From positions 1,860,001 through 1,924,000 of the forward strand of contig NZ_AP027728.1 in assembly GCF_030296555.1 (NCBI RefSeq): a DNA stretch of 64,000 bases, written 5' to 3'. Within the stretch, counting starts at the first letter, position 1, and every line of letters starts with the position of its first letter. The position numbers and the translations under genes were made by a program. This document shows positions 41,001-50,788 of this stretch, piece by piece. A model generated the notes under the pieces. It was not told the origin of the DNA. It worked only from the letters and a program-made list of their open reading frames with translations, and searched no databases. This DNA comes from Microbacterium suwonense (GTDB lineage Bacteria; Actinomycetota; Actinomycetes; Actinomycetales; Microbacteriaceae).

Positions 41001-41544
41001 TCTTGTCGGGCGTCTTGTCGAAGTAGACGCCGGGCGAGCGCACCAGCTGCGAGACGACGACGCGCTCGGAGCCGTTGATGATGAACGTGCCCTTGCCGGT
41101 CTGCAGCGGGAAGTCGCCCATGAAGACCGTCTGGGTCTTGATCTCACCGGTGAGGTGGTTCATGAACTCGGCCTCGACGTACAGCGGGGCGGCGTAGGTC
41201 TTGCCGCGCTCCTTGCACTCGTCGATGGAGTACTTCTCGGGCTCGAGGTACGGGTTCGTGAACGAGAGCTGCATGGTCTCGCCCAGGTCCTCGATCGGGG
41301 AGATCTCCTCGAAGATCTCACCCAGACCCGAGACCTCGGGCACGTCGGTGCGGCCGGCCTTCTTGGCCTCCGCGACGCGCGCCTTCCAGTCGTCGTTGCC
41401 GACGAGCCAGCCGAACGACTCCGTCTGCAACGCGAGCAGATCCGGAACGGTCAGTGTGTCGGAGATCTTGGCGAACGAGAGGCGGGAGACTCCGCGGCCG
41501 TTCTTCTTGGTGGTGGATGTGGATGCGTTGCGAGCAGCAGCCAA
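38044..41544 (-). CDS. rpoB: DNA-directed RNA polymerase subunit beta
   Basis: 1166 residues from a TTG at 41544, chosen because GGAGG lies eight bases upstream and the resulting start MAAARNAST matches the usual form. The in-frame start at 41571 has no ribosome binding site. The rifampicin region [13 protein letters not shown] is present, followed by [13 protein letters not shown]. The position equal to E. coli His526 is Asn440 here, and the one equal to Ser522 is Ala436. Both catalytic and beta' contact regions are intact. A strong promoter lies about 130 bases upstream. Confidence 0.97.
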   Translation of the reverse strand: MAAARNASTSTTKKNGRGVSRLSFAKISDTLTVPDLLALQTESFGWLVGNDDWKARVAEAKKAGRTDVPEVSGLGEIFEEISPIEDLGETMQLSFTNPYLEPEKYSIDECKERGKTYAAPLYVEAEFMNHLTGEIKTQTVFMGDFPLQTGKGTFIINGSERVVVSQLVRSPGVYFDKTPDKTSDKDIVTARVIPSRGAWLEFEIDKRDQVGVRVDRKRKQSVTVFLKALGMTSEEILTEFAGFPSIEETLAKDTILTKEDALRDIYRKLRPGEQVAAEAARALLDNFYFNPKRYDLAKVGRYKINQKLGLAGALTDSVLTVEDIVATIKYLVRLHRGDETFEGIRGGKKAEIRIAVDDIDNFGNRRIRAVGELIQNQVRTGLSRMERVVRERMTTQDIEAITPQTLINVRPVVAAIKEFFGTSQLSQFMDQNNPLAGLTNKRRLSALGPGGLSRDRAGVEVRDVHPSHYGRMCPIETPEGPNIGLIGALATFARINSFGFIETPYRRVVDGKVTDEIDYLTASEEADFNIAQANAPLADDGSFVESHVLARPRGGSGEVDLFLPEEIGYIDVSPRQMVSVATSLVPFLEHDDAQRALMGANMQRQAVPLLRSDSPLVGTGMEGYTAIDAGDVVTAAKAGVVSEVSADRVVVMLDEGGTQEYHLRKFDRSNQGTSYNQRVIVSAGERVEVGEVIADGPATDNGELALGKNLLVAFMPWEGHNFEDAIILSQELVKDDTLSSIHIEEYEVDARDTKLGKEEITRDLPNVSPELLKDLDERGIIRIGAEVRPGDILVGKVTPKGETELSAEERLLRAIFNEKSREVRDTSLKVPHGEQGTIIAVKEFNAEEGDDELGSGVNRRVVVYIAQKRKITEGDKLAGRHGNKGVIAKILPVEDMPFLSDGTPVDVVLNPLGIPGRMNFGQVLETHLGWIAKTGWKIEGNPEWAVKLPEDARDVAPNTKVATPVFDGASESEITGLLDSTLETRDGVRLIDRSGKTQLFDGRSGDPFPAPVSVGYMYILKLHHLVDDKIHARSTGPYSMITQQPLGGKAQFGGQRFGEMEVWALEAYGAAYALQELLTIKSDDILGRVKVYEAIVKGENIQEPGTPESFKVLMKEMQSLCLNVEVLSADGTAVNLRDTDDEAFRAAEELGINISSRFEAASIDEI

Positions 41545-41670
41545 GGGAGTAACCTCCGTGAGCCCGTGCAAGGGGCTGGTCGATTCCTAGACGTCGGTGG
41601 AGTGCGCACTCGAATACTCAACGATTGCCGACCACCATATGAGGGCACGGAGAAGCGAGCGCAACTACCA

Positions 41671-41699
41671 ACTATAGGGACGATTTCCCGACATGGCAA
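41671..41699 (-). promoter_or_regulatory. rpoB promoter
   Basis: The -35 box is TTGCCA (41694-41699) and the -10 box is TATAGT (41671-41676), with a 17-base spacer. This predicts a 5' leader of about 120 bases before the TTG start. Confidence 0.6.
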
Positions 41700-41756
41700 G
41701 TCGGATCCTTGACCAATCCGGAAAGCTGCGGTATTGGCATCCACTCCCGTCCCCAG

Positions 41757-41823
41757 CCCGTCTATCTGGCACTCGTGCACGCGACACGCCGGGCGAACCG
41801 TACCGCAGCGCCATATAGACGGG
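41757..41823. repeat. CCCGTCTAT palindromic element, copy 1
   Basis: Arms CCCGTCTATCTGGC and GCGCCATATAGACGGG flank a 37-base centre containing GCGACACGCC. It lies between the divergent rpoB and the spermidine-synthase-like gene. Confidence 0.85.
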
Positions 41824-41848
41824 TTCGACGGCTGGGTAGTCTCGAGGG

Positions 41849-42718
41849 ATGGGACGAGCACGCGGACGGGATGCCGAGAACCCGCGTGTTCGGCTCGACC
41901 ACGGCGGCCTCGCGGAGATCGCGCCGAGCGAGTTCACCAGCGGTTTCGAGTTGATCGTCGACGGCACGCCCCAGTCGCACGTCGACCTCGACGACCCCAC
42001 GCATCTGCACTTCGAGTACATCGTGCGGATGGGAGCCGTGATCGATCAGCTCGGCTCCACGGCATCCGCTCCGCTCAGCGCCGTGCACCTGGGTGCCGGC
42101 GCCCTCACGCTCCCGCGCTACATCGCGGCGACGCGGCCCGGTTCGCGCCAGCAGGTGATCGAGTGGGAGGCGCCGCTGGTGGAGCTGGTGCGCGAGCATC
42201 TGCCGCTGCCGCGTGGTGCGGCGATCCGCATCCGCATCGGCGACGCGCGCGAAGGACTGCACCGCCTGCCGCCCGCGCTGCGGGGGAACTGCGACCTGGT
42301 CGTCTCGGACGTCTTCTCGGGCGCGCAGACGCCGGCGCACCTGACCAGCGTGGAGCTGTATCGAGAGATCGGCGAGCTTCTCGCCCCCGCCGGCGTGCTG
42401 CTGGTGAACGTCGCAGACGGGCCAGGGCTGGCGTTCGCCCGTCGTCAGGTCGCCACGGTCTCGTCGGTCTTCGCCGACGTCGCCGTGCTCGCCGACACAC
42501 AGGTTCTCAAAGGCCGCCGATTCGGGAATCTCGTGGTCGCGGCATCCGCGTCGCCCCTGCCCGCCGACTGGCTGCCTCGGGTGCTCGCGGCAGGCCCCCA
42601 TCCCGCGAAGATCGCGCGCGGCGAGGAGGTCGCCGCCTTCGCGCGCGGCGCGGCAATCGTGACGGATGCGGATGCCGTGGCCTCCCCGCGTCCCGACGCG
42701 AACCTGTTCCTGCGCTGA
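41849..42718 (+). CDS. Spermidine synthase-like methyltransferase-fold protein
   Basis: 289 residues with a Rossmann SAM-type fold. Motif I region is AVHLGAGALTLPRY (about 77-90), and the acidic loop is IEWEAPL near 103. VVSDVFSG near 150 is the region that carries the catalytic Asp in polyamine synthases. It belongs to the spermidine-synthase-like family common in actinobacteria, whose members often have no proven polyamine activity. No membrane part is present. The gene follows the divergent rpoB promoter region and appears to be a single unit. Confidence 0.75.
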   Translation: MGRARGRDAENPRVRLDHGGLAEIAPSEFTSGFELIVDGTPQSHVDLDDPTHLHFEYIVRMGAVIDQLGSTASAPLSAVHLGAGALTLPRYIAATRPGSRQQVIEWEAPLVELVREHLPLPRGAAIRIRIGDAREGLHRLPPALRGNCDLVVSDVFSGAQTPAHLTSVELYREIGELLAPAGVLLVNVADGPGLAFARRQVATVSSVFADVAVLADTQVLKGRRFGNLVVAASASPLPADWLPRVLAAGPHPAKIARGEEVAAFARGAAIVTDADAVASPRPDANLFLR

Positions 42719-42755
42719 GCCGGCTCGGGCTCGGCGCGTGCGCGTGCGGCTCGGC

Positions 42756-42807
42756 GCGGATGGAAAACGTCGGTACGGATGCCTTGGAACCGACGGTTTC
42801 CATCCGC
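42756..42807. repeat. 19-base inverted repeat
   Basis: GCGGATGGAAAACGTCGGT (42756-42774) pairs with 42789-42807 with one mismatch around a 14-base loop. It lies between the spermidine-synthase-like gene and the next gene, with no T-run. Confidence 0.8.
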
Positions 42808-42908
42808 CGCGGTGGATGCACGAGTTGCGGATGCCAGGGCGTGCCTCGGGCCGTTCCCAGATCGGCGATGCAGACTGGGGGAACGATCGTGGAGAGGAGT
42901 CAGACGTC

Positions 42909-43439
42909 GTGAATTTGATCCAGGGATACGACCCCGACACTCTTCGTGAGCTGGTCGACGAGCGCGAGTGCGCAGAGCGCCTCGCCGAGATCGAGAGTCA
43001 GCGCAGCCTGCCCGTTCTGCTGGAGCGTGTGTGGCTGCTGAAGGTGCTCGACCGGCTCGATGAGGCGCTCGAACTGGCGGAGGAGACGGTGCGTCAGGCG
43101 CGCATGGCGGGTACCCGCAAGGATCTTCTGCGCGCCCGAGTGCTGCACGCCACGGTGCTGCAGAACCGCGGTGCGCATGCTGCCGCCGCGCAGGAGCTGG
43201 CGCACTGCGCCAATGAGGCCGAAGGCCGCGGCTGGTTCGGAATCGCAGCCTTCGCGCACCAGCATCACGGCCGGAACGCCTACGAGGCGCACGACTTCGA
43301 CGTGGCGCGTGAGAGCTTCAAGCGCTCGCTGTTCCTGCGGCGCGAAGCCGGCGCCGACGACACCGAGCTCGAGAAGGCGCTGCGCGCCATCGACGCCGCC
43401 GAGCGCCGCAGCGCCGAGGCACCCGGCGTTCTCGTCTGA
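42909..43439 (+). CDS. TPR-like helical protein of unknown function
   Basis: 176 residues from a GTG at 42909 preceded by GGAGAGGAG. The sequence is nearly all helical, with repeated patterns spaced about 35-40 residues apart (LDEALELAEETVRQAR, AAAAQELAHCANEAEG, DFDVARESFKRSLFLR), like tetratricopeptide repeats. Such proteins mediate protein contacts. No enzyme motif was seen. The upstream in-frame sequence crosses the inverted repeat and is not coding. Confidence 0.72.
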   Translation: MNLIQGYDPDTLRELVDERECAERLAEIESQRSLPVLLERVWLLKVLDRLDEALELAEETVRQARMAGTRKDLLRARVLHATVLQNRGAHAAAAQELAHCANEAEGRGWFGIAAFAHQHHGRNAYEAHDFDVARESFKRSLFLRREAGADDTELEKALRAIDAAERRSAEAPGVLV

Positions 43440-43478
43440 TCCGACGGCGACGTCGGTGCCCGGCTCTAGTCTGATCGC

Positions 43479-43967
43479 ATGGCCGATCTGAATCGCGTGC
43501 GCGTCTGGGCACAGGCGCTGATCACCATGCACCTCGACGAGTCGTGGAGCTTCGACTTCGATCATGCGAAGCGTCGCGCCGGCCTGTGCGACTACCGCCG
43601 CAAGCGCATCACCGTCTCGCGCTATCTTGCCGCTCGCTTCGAAGACGACGAGATCCACCAGACCCTGCTGCACGAGGTCGCCCACGCGATGGCGGGGCAC
43701 GCCGCGGCGCACGGTCCGGAGTGGAAGCGCATCGCACGTGACCTCGGGTATGTCGGCGGCACCACGCACCACGGCGAGACCGCGACGGAGCTGGCGCCGT
43801 GGGTGGGTCGATGTCCGGTCGGCCATGTCACCTACCGGCATCGGCGACCCGCGCGCGAGACGAGCTGCGCACGGTGCTCACGCCGGTTCGATCGGCGCTA
43901 CCTGTTCACCTGGACGCGGCGCGAGATCACCGCGGCCGATCGGCTCGCCGCGCAGCTCCCCCGCTGA
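43479..43967 (+). CDS. SprT-like zinc metallopeptidase
   Basis: 162 residues. The zinc-dependent catalytic motif is HEVAHAMAGH near 65-74, and the third ligand His probably lies in AAHGPEWK. A C-terminal zinc ribbon has CPVGH and CARC. This matches the SprT-like family, relatives of Spartan, which removes DNA-protein crosslinks. Function in bacteria is not established. It starts 39 bases after the TPR-like gene and probably shares its transcript. Confidence 0.82.
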   Translation: MADLNRVRVWAQALITMHLDESWSFDFDHAKRRAGLCDYRRKRITVSRYLAARFEDDEIHQTLLHEVAHAMAGHAAAHGPEWKRIARDLGYVGGTTHHGETATELAPWVGRCPVGHVTYRHRRPARETSCARCSRRFDRRYLFTWTRREITAADRLAAQLPR

Positions 43968-44019
43968 ACGCTCCTGGCGATGTGTGGCTCGTTGCGTGCG
44001 TCAGGTGCCGGTCTCGCGA

Positions 44020-44391
44020 TCAGGCCTCGGGAGGACGACGGTAGCGGCGCACGAGCAGGGCGATCAGACGCCAGCCGAGCAGGAACAGGCCCAGCACCAG
44101 CGACGCCACGATGATGAAGGGCGTCTCGGCGGTGTCACCGGTGGCCAGGCGAAGCAGCATCCCGCCGGCCAAGGTCACCACCCACGCGATCAGTCCCCAG
44201 CCCAGCGACCAGGGTCGGCGCGGGCGCATCGGCACGGCGGCGGCGATCAGATGTCCGACGGCGAGCGCGGCCAGGAACGGCCAGCCGGTGAGCAGGAAGC
44301 CGACCGGGTTCTCGCCGTGCGAGGCACGGCCGATGACGGCGAAGATCAGCACCAGCACGGCATCGACCACGAAGGCGGGGAGGTACCTCAT
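44020..44391 (-). CDS. DUF3054 membrane protein
   Basis: 123 residues with four hydrophobic segments. The conserved features ENPVGFLLTGWPFLAAL and the N-terminal AFVVDAVLVLIFAVIGR fit DUF3054, an actinobacterial family of small membrane proteins without known function. It lies downstream of the ComB-like gene on the same strand, 53 bases away. Confidence 0.8.
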   Translation of the reverse strand: MRYLPAFVVDAVLVLIFAVIGRASHGENPVGFLLTGWPFLAALAVGHLIAAAVPMRPRRPWSLGWGLIAWVVTLAGGMLLRLATGDTAETPFIIVASLVLGLFLLGWRLIALLVRRYRRPPEA

Positions 44392-44444
44392 GCTCCGACT
44401 GTATGCGCATCCGTGCGGTGGACGCCACGACGCGCGAGAACAGC

Positions 44445-45106
44445 TCAGACGAAACGCTCGAAGACGCCGTCTCGCAGCACGGGCACGGCGTCGACGGCAT
44501 CCAGCTCCCCGCCTCCGCTGTGGTGGCAGGACGGATGCCGAGATCGGCCATCCGTGCGGTGGACGCCACCCCGTCGACCAGTTCCCGGCCCGATCCGCTG
44601 GCGGCGATCAGATGGCGGAGCGCACGGCGCAGCGCGCGGAACGACTCTGCGGCGACGGCCCCATCCGGAGCCGAGTGGTCGATGCCGAGATCGGTGAGTG
44701 CGGCGATCACCGCGCCCGCCCCGAGCTGATCCTCCACGGCGTACCGCAATGCGCCGGCCGGCGAGCGCTCCCCCGCTGCGATCACCGAAACCGCGGTGCG
44801 CGCGGCCCGGTGCTCCTGGAGGGTCATGACGGCACGCGCCGTGGCCGCCGCATTGCGAATGCCACCGACCAGTACGACGGCACCGGTCTCGGCCGCTGCC
44901 GCAGCGACCTCTGCGCCGTTGGCAGACCAGATCCTGGCATCCGCGAGTTCGGCACTTCCGCCACCGGCGACGATATTCGCCATCGTCGACGAGAATCGCA
45001 GCACATCCACGACCACGACGACGTCTGCCGGCGCGAGGCGCGCGAGGCCCTCGACGCCCCATTCGACGCGGACCTGGTAGTAGGACTGATCGAACGGCGA
45101 CGGCAT
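44445..45106 (-). CDS. 2-phosphosulfolactate phosphatase family protein, one apparent frameshift
   Basis: About 220 residues once one G is restored in the coding-strand G run at 44507-44510. The reading then ends in the normal ELDAVDAVPVLRDGVFERFV tail. The protein matches the ComB family, which removes phosphate from 2-phosphosulfolactate in the coenzyme M pathway. The N-terminal VVVVDVLRFSSTM, VGGIRNAAATA and AAGERSP motifs hold the expected metal/substrate residues. Actinobacteria make no coenzyme M, so the true substrate is unclear. Without the repair the frame runs on into the DUF3054 gene. Confidence 0.8.
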
Positions 45107-45173
45107 CCGTCCAGCCTATTCCCGCCCCTCGCTCCCCGCTCCCCTCCCTCTCTCTTCACCCCTCGCCCCTCGC

Positions 45174-45393
45174 TTCGGGTGTCACAACACGCGGCTTCCC
45201 CACCGACGGATGCAGCGTGTCGCGCCACACGAAGAAGCAGGACCCCACGCCCGGGACGCCCGGAACGCCCGGGACGCCCGGGACGTAGCCCAGCCCCGAC
45301 CCCGGCCCGACCCCAGCACCTTCCCTTCAGGTGTCACAACACGCGGCTTCCCCACCACGGATGCAGCGTGTCGCGCCACACGAAGAAGCAGGA
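45174..45393. repeat. Two near-identical 60-base palindromic elements
   Basis: Copies at 45174-45234 and 45326-45385 share TTCRGGTGTCACAACACGC, GGATGCAGCGTGT and CACACGAAGAAGCAGGA. Each folds on itself (GTGT with ACAC, TTC with GAA). They are separated by low-complexity CCCGGGACG repeats. The gap 45107-45423 has no gene. Confidence 0.85.
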
Positions 45394-45423
45394 GCCCAGG
45401 CTCGCACCTCGTCGCGACTCCGC

Positions 45424-46914
45424 TCACTCCGCGGCGAGCGCCTCCACCGGAGCGACGCGCGTCGCAAGACGCGTGGGCGTGACGGCGGCGATCACGGTCA
45501 ACAGCGCGGTGGCCCCGACGATGATCGCCACGGGGATCCACGGGATCGCGGGATACACCATTCCTGCGGGCTCGTAGTCGGGCAGCACCGGCACCGAGCC
45601 GAGCAGCGACTGCGCGGCGATCCACCCGTACGCGATGCCGAGCACCAGTCCGGTCAGAGTCGCTGCGACCGTGATGTGCACGGCTTCCAGCAGCACCATG
45701 CGGCGCACCTGTCGACCGGTCAGACCGATCGCGCGCAGCAGCCCGAGCTCGCGCCGGCGCTGCACGACGCCGATGGTCAGCAGGTTCACCAGCCCCACGG
45801 CGGCGATCACGGCCGAGACGGCGACCAGCACCATCATGACCGTCGCGAACGCGTCCATCGGAGCGAAGAAGTCCGCCGGCAGATCGTCGGAGTTGCGCAT
45901 CATCAGCGCCTTGGACGATTCCAGCGCGACAGCGAACATCGTCACCAGGGCGACCCCCATCACGACGCCGATGGCCATCCGGCTCGACCGCTCGGGGTAG
46001 CGCAGCGCGTTCTCCGCGGCGAGCCGGCCCGTCGCACCGCCGCCGAACATCCGCCCGGTCAACCGCAGCACCGGCGGCATGATCAGCTCGGCGCCGGCGA
46101 CCAGCCCGGTGAACGAGAGCACGCCACCGAAGAACGCGACGATCACGCCCAGCGGCGTGCTCAGCCCCAGCACGACGCCACCTGCGAGCAGGGCGCCGCC
46201 GACGATCAGCAGCACGAGCGCGAAGATGTTCCTGCCGCGGTGCGCGGCGACGTCGTCGTGGGTGCGCTCGACCGACCCGCCCAGCGCCTGCAGCGGTGTG
46301 ACCGCGAGCACTCGGCGCGAGCCGATGCGCGCGGCGAGCCAGGTCGTCAGAGCAACCCCGATCGCGGGCAGCGCGATCCCCGGCTGCGCGAGCGTGAACG
46401 ATTCCGGCACCCGCTCGAGCAGCGCGGAGCCGATCTGCATCCCGACCGCCGAGAATCCGAGGCCCGTCACCAGGCCGACCAGGGCGCCGATCACTCCGAC
46501 GGCGAACCCCTGCCCGGTCACCTCCGCGCGCTGCGATCGCGCGGAGGCGCCGATCAGCCGCATCAGTGCGATACGACGGGTGCGACCGGCGATGATGGTC
46601 GAGAAGGTGTTGGCAGTCACGATCGCGGCGACGTACATCGCGACTCCGGTGAGCAGCGCCGACAGGATCGCGACGACGATCGCGAGCGTCTCGCTGTCGC
46701 CGATGAACGGATCGGATTGCAGCGCATCGCCGATGTAGGCGGTGACCTCGACGAGGATCACACCGAAGGCCGCAGCGAGCGCGGAGACGAGGATGCTGGC
46801 GCCCATGCCGCGCTCGCGCAGCCAGTCGAGCCTCCCCGTCCTCCGACGGTCGAGAGAACGGATGCCGGAGGCGGGCGAACCGGTGGGCCCCGCTTCGGCT
46901 GCCACGGCGCTCAT
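45424..46914 (-). CDS. FtsX/MacB-type ABC transporter permease
   Basis: 496 residues with about eight membrane segments in two related halves, as in FtsX/MacB-like permeases that move no substrate through a channel but couple ATP use to outside events. Hydrophobic segments begin near 38, 80, 118, 165, 225, 320, 385 and 460. It starts in the stop codon of the ATPase gene (ATGA at 46911-46914). Partner of the ATPase upstream and probably controlled by the adjacent two-component system; antibiotic peptide response or lipoprotein release are possible roles. Confidence 0.85.
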   Translation of the reverse strand: MSAVAAEAGPTGSPASGIRSLDRRRTGRLDWLRERGMGASILVSALAAAFGVILVEVTAYIGDALQSDPFIGDSETLAIVVAILSALLTGVAMYVAAIVTANTFSTIIAGRTRRIALMRLIGASARSQRAEVTGQGFAVGVIGALVGLVTGLGFSAVGMQIGSALLERVPESFTLAQPGIALPAIGVALTTWLAARIGSRRVLAVTPLQALGGSVERTHDDVAAHRGRNIFALVLLIVGGALLAGGVVLGLSTPLGVIVAFFGGVLSFTGLVAGAELIMPPVLRLTGRMFGGGATGRLAAENALRYPERSSRMAIGVVMGVALVTMFAVALESSKALMMRNSDDLPADFFAPMDAFATVMMVLVAVSAVIAAVGLVNLLTIGVVQRRRELGLLRAIGLTGRQVRRMVLLEAVHITVAATLTGLVLGIAYGWIAAQSLLGSVPVLPDYEPAGMVYPAIPWIPVAIIVGATALLTVIAAVTPTRLATRVAPVEALAAE

Positions 46915-47672
46915 GCCGCCACCTCTGCGGCGAGCATGTGCGCGGCGATCTGCTCGGCGGTCTGCTGCGGGTGATCCGCGGTGATGCGGCCGTCGCCGAG
47001 GAACAGCACCCGGTCGGCATGACTGGCCGCGATCGCGTCATGAGTGACCATCGCGATGGACTGCCCATGCTCGCGGCTCGCGGTCGCCAGCAGCTGCAGC
47101 ACCTCGCGTCCGCTGCGCGAATCGAGGTTGCCGGTGGGCTCGTCGGCAAAGACCAGGTCGGGCGCGGTGGCCAGCGCCCTGGCGATCGCTACGCGCTGCT
47201 GCTGGCCGCCGGAGAGCTCATGAGGTCGGTGGCTCAGGCGGGATGCCAGGCCGAGCCGTTCGACGAGACCGTCGATGCGGGCACGTTCGATCGCGCTCGG
47301 CCGGCGTCCGTCCAATTCGAACGGCAGCAGGATGTTGCCGAGGGCATCGAGCGTGGGAACCAGGTTGAACGCCTGGAAGATGAATCCCACGCGGCGCCGA
47401 CGCAGGATCGTCAGCTCCAGATCGCTCAGGCCGGTGATGTCGGTGTCGCCGATCCACGCACGGCCCTCGGTCGGCGCATCCAGACCGGCCATGATGTGCA
47501 TCAGGGTCGACTTGCCCGAGCCTGAGGGGCCCATGATCGCGGTGAACTGACCGCGACGGATGCCGACGCTGATGTCATCGAGGGCGCGCACGCCGGCCGG
47601 GCCCGCGCCGTAGGACTTGCTGAGGTGCTGGACGCGTGCCGCCAGGCCGAGGTCCGAGGTCGTGATCTGCAT
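46911..47672 (-). CDS. ABC transporter ATP-binding protein, MacB/LolD-like
   Basis: 253 residues. Walker A GPSGSGKST near 49-57, Q-loop FIFQAFNL near 97, signature LSGGQQQR near 152-159, Walker B LVFADEPTGNLD near 172-183 and switch His VTHD near 208. The pattern is MacB/LolD-like and it pairs with the downstream permease. It sits downstream of the histidine kinase/response regulator, as in antimicrobial-sensing transporter operons. Confidence 0.92.
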   Translation of the reverse strand: MQITTSDLGLAARVQHLSKSYGAGPAGVRALDDISVGIRRGQFTAIMGPSGSGKSTLMHIMAGLDAPTEGRAWIGDTDITGLSDLELTILRRRRVGFIFQAFNLVPTLDALGNILLPFELDGRRPSAIERARIDGLVERLGLASRLSHRPHELSGGQQQRVAIARALATAPDLVFADEPTGNLDSRSGREVLQLLATASREHGQSIAMVTHDAIAASHADRVLFLGDGRITADHPQQTAEQIAAHMLAAEVAA

Positions 47673-47714
47673 GCTTCGACGCTAGTTTCGGCATCCGTCC
47701 TGCCGCATCGCCCC

Positions 47715-47752
47715 AGCGGATCATCCCGCCTACATCTGCAGGATGATCCGCT
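47715..47752. repeat. Perfect 12-base inverted repeat
   Basis: AGCGGATCATCC and GGATGATCCGCT flank a 14-base loop, upstream of the ABC ATPase gene and next to a CCCGTCTAT element. Confidence 0.8.
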
Positions 47753-47755
47753 GAA

Positions 47756-47822
47756 CCCGTCTATATGGCGCTGCGGTACGCGACACGCCGCGAGCCCCGT
47801 GCACGGGCGCCATATAGACGGG
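47756..47822. repeat. CCCGTCTAT palindromic element, copy 2
   Basis: Perfect 16-base arms CCCGTCTATATGGCGC and GCGCCATATAGACGGG flank a centre with ACGCGACACGCC, also present in copy 1. The inner flanks GCGGTAC and GTGCAC are swapped relative to copy 1. It lies between the response regulator and the ATPase genes. Confidence 0.9.
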
Positions 47823-47839
47823 CTTTGGGGGCGGGCCGG

Positions 47840-48474
47840 TCAGGTCAGGCCGTGCTCGAACGCGAAGACGACCAGCTGCACGCGATCGCGCAGCGCGAGC
47901 TTGGTGAGGATGCGGCTGATGTGCGTCTTCACCGTGGCCTCGCTGAGGAACTCCCGGGCGGCGATCTCGGAGTTGGACAGGCCGCGGGCCGCGAGCGCGA
48001 AGATCTCCCGCTCCCGATCGGTCAAGTCGGAGTACGTCGGCGGCACCGGCTTCGTCTCGGATGTGAAGTGCGCGAACAGGTCGTGAGTGGCGGATGCCGA
48101 GATCACACTCGACCCGGATTCCACGGTGCGTATCGCCGCCAGCAGGAACTCCGGGTCGGCGTCCTTGAGCAGGAACCCGCTGGCGCCCTGCTGGATCGCC
48201 CGTGCCGCCGCCTCGTCGAGGTCGAAGGTGGTGAGCATCACGATGCGGGGGCCTCGGGCTGCTTCAGCAGCTCAGCCGTTGCGGTCAGCCCGTCCATCAC
48301 CGGCATCCTGATGTCCATCAGCACGACATCCGGCTGGGTGCGCGTGACGACCTCGATCGCCTCACGTCCGTCGCCGGCCTCCCCCACGACATCCATGTCT
48401 GGTTGGGATGACACCAGCATCCGGATGCCGGCGCGGAACAGCGCCTGATCGTCGACGAGCACGACTCTGATCAT
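47840..48474 (-). CDS. NarL-type response regulator, one apparent frameshift
   Basis: About 211 residues after restoring one C in the coding-strand C run at 48247-48251. The receiver domain has DD near 8-9, the phosphorylated Asp in VVLMDIRMP near 53, Thr in MLTT and Lys in FLLKDAD. The LuxR/NarL DNA-binding domain is [18 protein letters not shown] plus [10 protein letters not shown]. All signalling residues are present, so it should work if intact. It starts at the ATG at 48474 with GGAGG upstream, and is 58 bases downstream of its histidine kinase. Confidence 0.88.
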
Positions 48475-48532
48475 CCTGGCCTCCTGTCCCTCACTCCATC
48501 CTCGCCCGTGTCGGCACCCGCGATGCACGTGA

Positions 48533-49771
48533 TTACGCCGGCCCCGACCCGAGCGGTTCCGACCCGAGCGACCCCGGCCCGAGGGGCCCTGCGCCGATCG
48601 GCATCGTGGCGCGGACGGTGAACCAGCCGGCATCCCGCTGCGCCTGCAGCGTACCGCCCACCAGCTGGGCGCGCTCCCTCATGCCGACCAGGCCGTGCCC
48701 GCCGCCCGCCCCGGCGGGTGGGCTCGATATCCGGTTGCGCACCTCGAGATCGACGCGATCCGGCCACCACGACAGCCGCACATCCACATCGCCCTCGCCG
48801 TGGCGCAGGGCGTTCGTCAGCGCTTCCTGCAGGATGCGGTACACCGCGAGCTGGATGCTTCCCGGCGGCTCCCCCGGCGGCATCGGGTCGACCGTGACCC
48901 GCGGCTCGATGCCGGCCTGACGCACATGCGTGAACAGCGTCTCCAGGTCGGCCAGGGTCGGCTGCGGCCCGTCGCCCTGCCGGTGCCGCAGCTGGGTGAG
49001 CAGCATCCGCACATCCGACAGAGCAGATCGGGCGGTCTGCGCGATCGTGGTCATCGCCTCCTGCGCGATCTCGGGCTGTGCCGCCGCCGCATACCGGGCC
49101 CCATCGGCCTGCGCGATCACCACGGCGAGGGAGTGCGCGACGATGTCGTGCATGTCGCGCGCGATGCGCACCCGCTCGGCCTCCTCGGCGGCGACCGCCT
49201 CGGCCTGCTGCTGCGCTTCGCGAGTCATTCGCCCGTGCAGCACCAGACGCCAGAGCAGGCCGGCGCCCCACGACATGGCCAGGGAGAGGATCACCACGGC
49301 AGCGACAAGTGAGCCGAACGCCAGCACTCGCATGGCGTAGCTGCTGTCGTCGATGAGCATGTCGCGGTCGATGAGCGCCACATACAGACCGGCGATCACG
49401 CCTCCTGCGACGGCCGACGCACCGCCGATCCACAGCAGACGCCTGCTGCCCCACGCCGCCGTGGCGAACAGCACGGCGAACACCGCGACATTCACAGGAG
49501 ACGGCCACATGCCGCCTGCCAGCTGCACAGCCGCCCCCACCCACGCGACAGCGAGCGCGATCGGCGGGGAGAGACGGGCGATGGCGGCCGCGCCCCACAG
49601 CACCACGGCGACGACGGCGTGGTGCACCAGTGCCCAGCGCGGGTCGGCGATCCAGGAGCCCGTCGTGGAGGAGGCCGTCACGATCAGGCTCAACGGCAGC
49701 GTGATCAGCAGACCCAGGATCGCGCCGACGATGTCGAGCACGAGCCAGACGCGGGAGATGGGGCGGATCAT
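48533..49771 (-). CDS. Membrane histidine kinase, HisKA_3 family
   Basis: 412 residues. Five or six membrane segments lie in residues 8-175. The dimerisation and phosphoacceptor motif is [17 protein letters not shown] near 205, with His as the phosphorylation site. The ATPase domain follows, with [15 protein letters not shown] as the G-box. It fits DesK/LiaS-like sensors that respond to membrane stress. The tail repeats GPLG/GSLG/EPLG. It leads the operon of its regulator and the ABC transporter and probably controls that transporter. Confidence 0.9.
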   Translation of the reverse strand: MIRPISRVWLVLDIVGAILGLLITLPLSLIVTASSTTGSWIADPRWALVHHAVVAVVLWGAAAIARLSPPIALAVAWVGAAVQLAGGMWPSPVNVAVFAVLFATAAWGSRRLLWIGGASAVAGGVIAGLYVALIDRDMLIDDSSYAMRVLAFGSLVAAVVILSLAMSWGAGLLWRLVLHGRMTREAQQQAEAVAAEEAERVRIARDMHDIVAHSLAVVIAQADGARYAAAAQPEIAQEAMTTIAQTARSALSDVRMLLTQLRHRQGDGPQPTLADLETLFTHVRQAGIEPRVTVDPMPPGEPPGSIQLAVYRILQEALTNALRHGEGDVDVRLSWWPDRVDLEVRNRISSPPAGAGGGHGLVGMRERAQLVGGTLQAQRDAGWFTVRATMPIGAGPLGPGSLGSEPLGSGPA

Positions 49772-49858
49772 CCTTTCACGCTACGGGAAGGCCCCTCGTG
49801 CGGCATCCGTCTGCAGATGTATCGGCCCGCCTCTGCGGAGTTGTGCACGGGAGGGCTC

Positions 49859-50650
49859 TCACACTCGGCAGATGATCTCACCGTGCGGCACCAGGTACCA
49901 GCCGTCTCCGTCGGCTGCCCACGCACGCCACGCGTCGCTGATGCGCTGCAGCTCGGCGCGCGTGGCGAGCCCGTCGCGCTCCAGCTGACGCGCCAGCGCG
50001 GACTCCAGAATGCGGTCGGCCCACATGCCGCCCCACCACTCGCGTTCCTCGGTTGTCGCGTAGCACCAGACGGATGCCGTCGCCGTGACGTCCGTGAATC
50101 CGGCTGCCCGCGCCCACAACAGCAGACGCCGACCGGCATCCGGCTCCCCGCCATTGGCACGCGCGGCCTCGCGGTACAGCCGCAGCCACTCATCCAGCTC
50201 GGGCAGCAGCGGGAACCAGGTGAAGCCGGCGTAGTCCGCATCGCGGGCCGCGACGAGTCCGCCCGGCGCGGTGACCCGGCGCATCTCGCGCAGCGCCCGC
50301 ACCGGATCGTCGACGTGCTGCAGCACCTGGTGCGCGTGCACGATGTCGAAGGTGTCGTCCGCGAAGCTGAGCGCATGCACGTCCTCGACCGAGAAGTCGA
50401 TGTTCGTCACACCCTGTCCGGCGGCCAGGCTCTGCGAGAGGCTGAGGGCATCCGCATCGATCTCGGTCGCAGTGACGTGAGCCACACGGCGGGCGAAGTC
50501 CATGGTGATCGTGCCTGGACCCGCGCCCACGTCGAGCAGTCGCACATCGGCGGTGAGGTGCGCGGCGAGGTAGGCCGCAGAGTTCTCGACCGTGCGGTTG
50601 TTGTGCGAGCGCAGCACCGAATCGTGGTGCCCGTGCGTGTAGATCGCCAT
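49859..50650 (-). CDS. SAM-dependent methyltransferase
   Basis: 263 residues from the ATG at 50650. Motif I is LLDVGAGPGTITMDFA near 38-53, the acidic loop is TEIDADAL, and DIVHAHQVLQHVDDP near 105 is motif III. It is a class I methyltransferase of the UbiE/Methyltransf_11 type. Its position beside menE/menB makes a menaquinone link possible, but it does not have the length or motifs of MenG, so the substrate is open. Confidence 0.85.
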   Translation of the reverse strand: MAIYTHGHHDSVLRSHNNRTVENSAAYLAAHLTADVRLLDVGAGPGTITMDFARRVAHVTATEIDADALSLSQSLAAGQGVTNIDFSVEDVHALSFADDTFDIVHAHQVLQHVDDPVRALREMRRVTAPGGLVAARDADYAGFTWFPLLPELDEWLRLYREAARANGGEPDAGRRLLLWARAAGFTDVTATASVWCYATTEEREWWGGMWADRILESALARQLERDGLATRAELQRISDAWRAWAADGDGWYLVPHGEIICRV

Positions 50651-50702
50651 GCGCGCCAGCCTATGCCCCGTGTTCCGCCCCACGCTCCGCCGCACGCCCC
50701 GC

Positions 50703-50761
50703 TTCAGGTGGCCCGAATGGTGGCATCCCGCGCGTCGAGGCAGCAAAGTGTGCCACCTGAA
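50703..50761. repeat. Palindromic element of the TTCAGGTGGC family
   Basis: TTCAGGTGGC pairs with GCCACCTGAA at the ends. The inner CCGAATGGTGGCATCC matches the centre of the copies near 25.7 kb. It fills the gap between the methyltransferase start and the menE end. Confidence 0.8.
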
Positions 50762-50788
50762 CGCGCAGGTCAGGGGTGGAAGCGCCGG

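Noticed and set aside
43564..45577. Long plus-strand frames over the DUF3054 and ComB-like genes
   Set aside because: Antisense shadows with Arg/Ser/Thr-rich translation and no motif.
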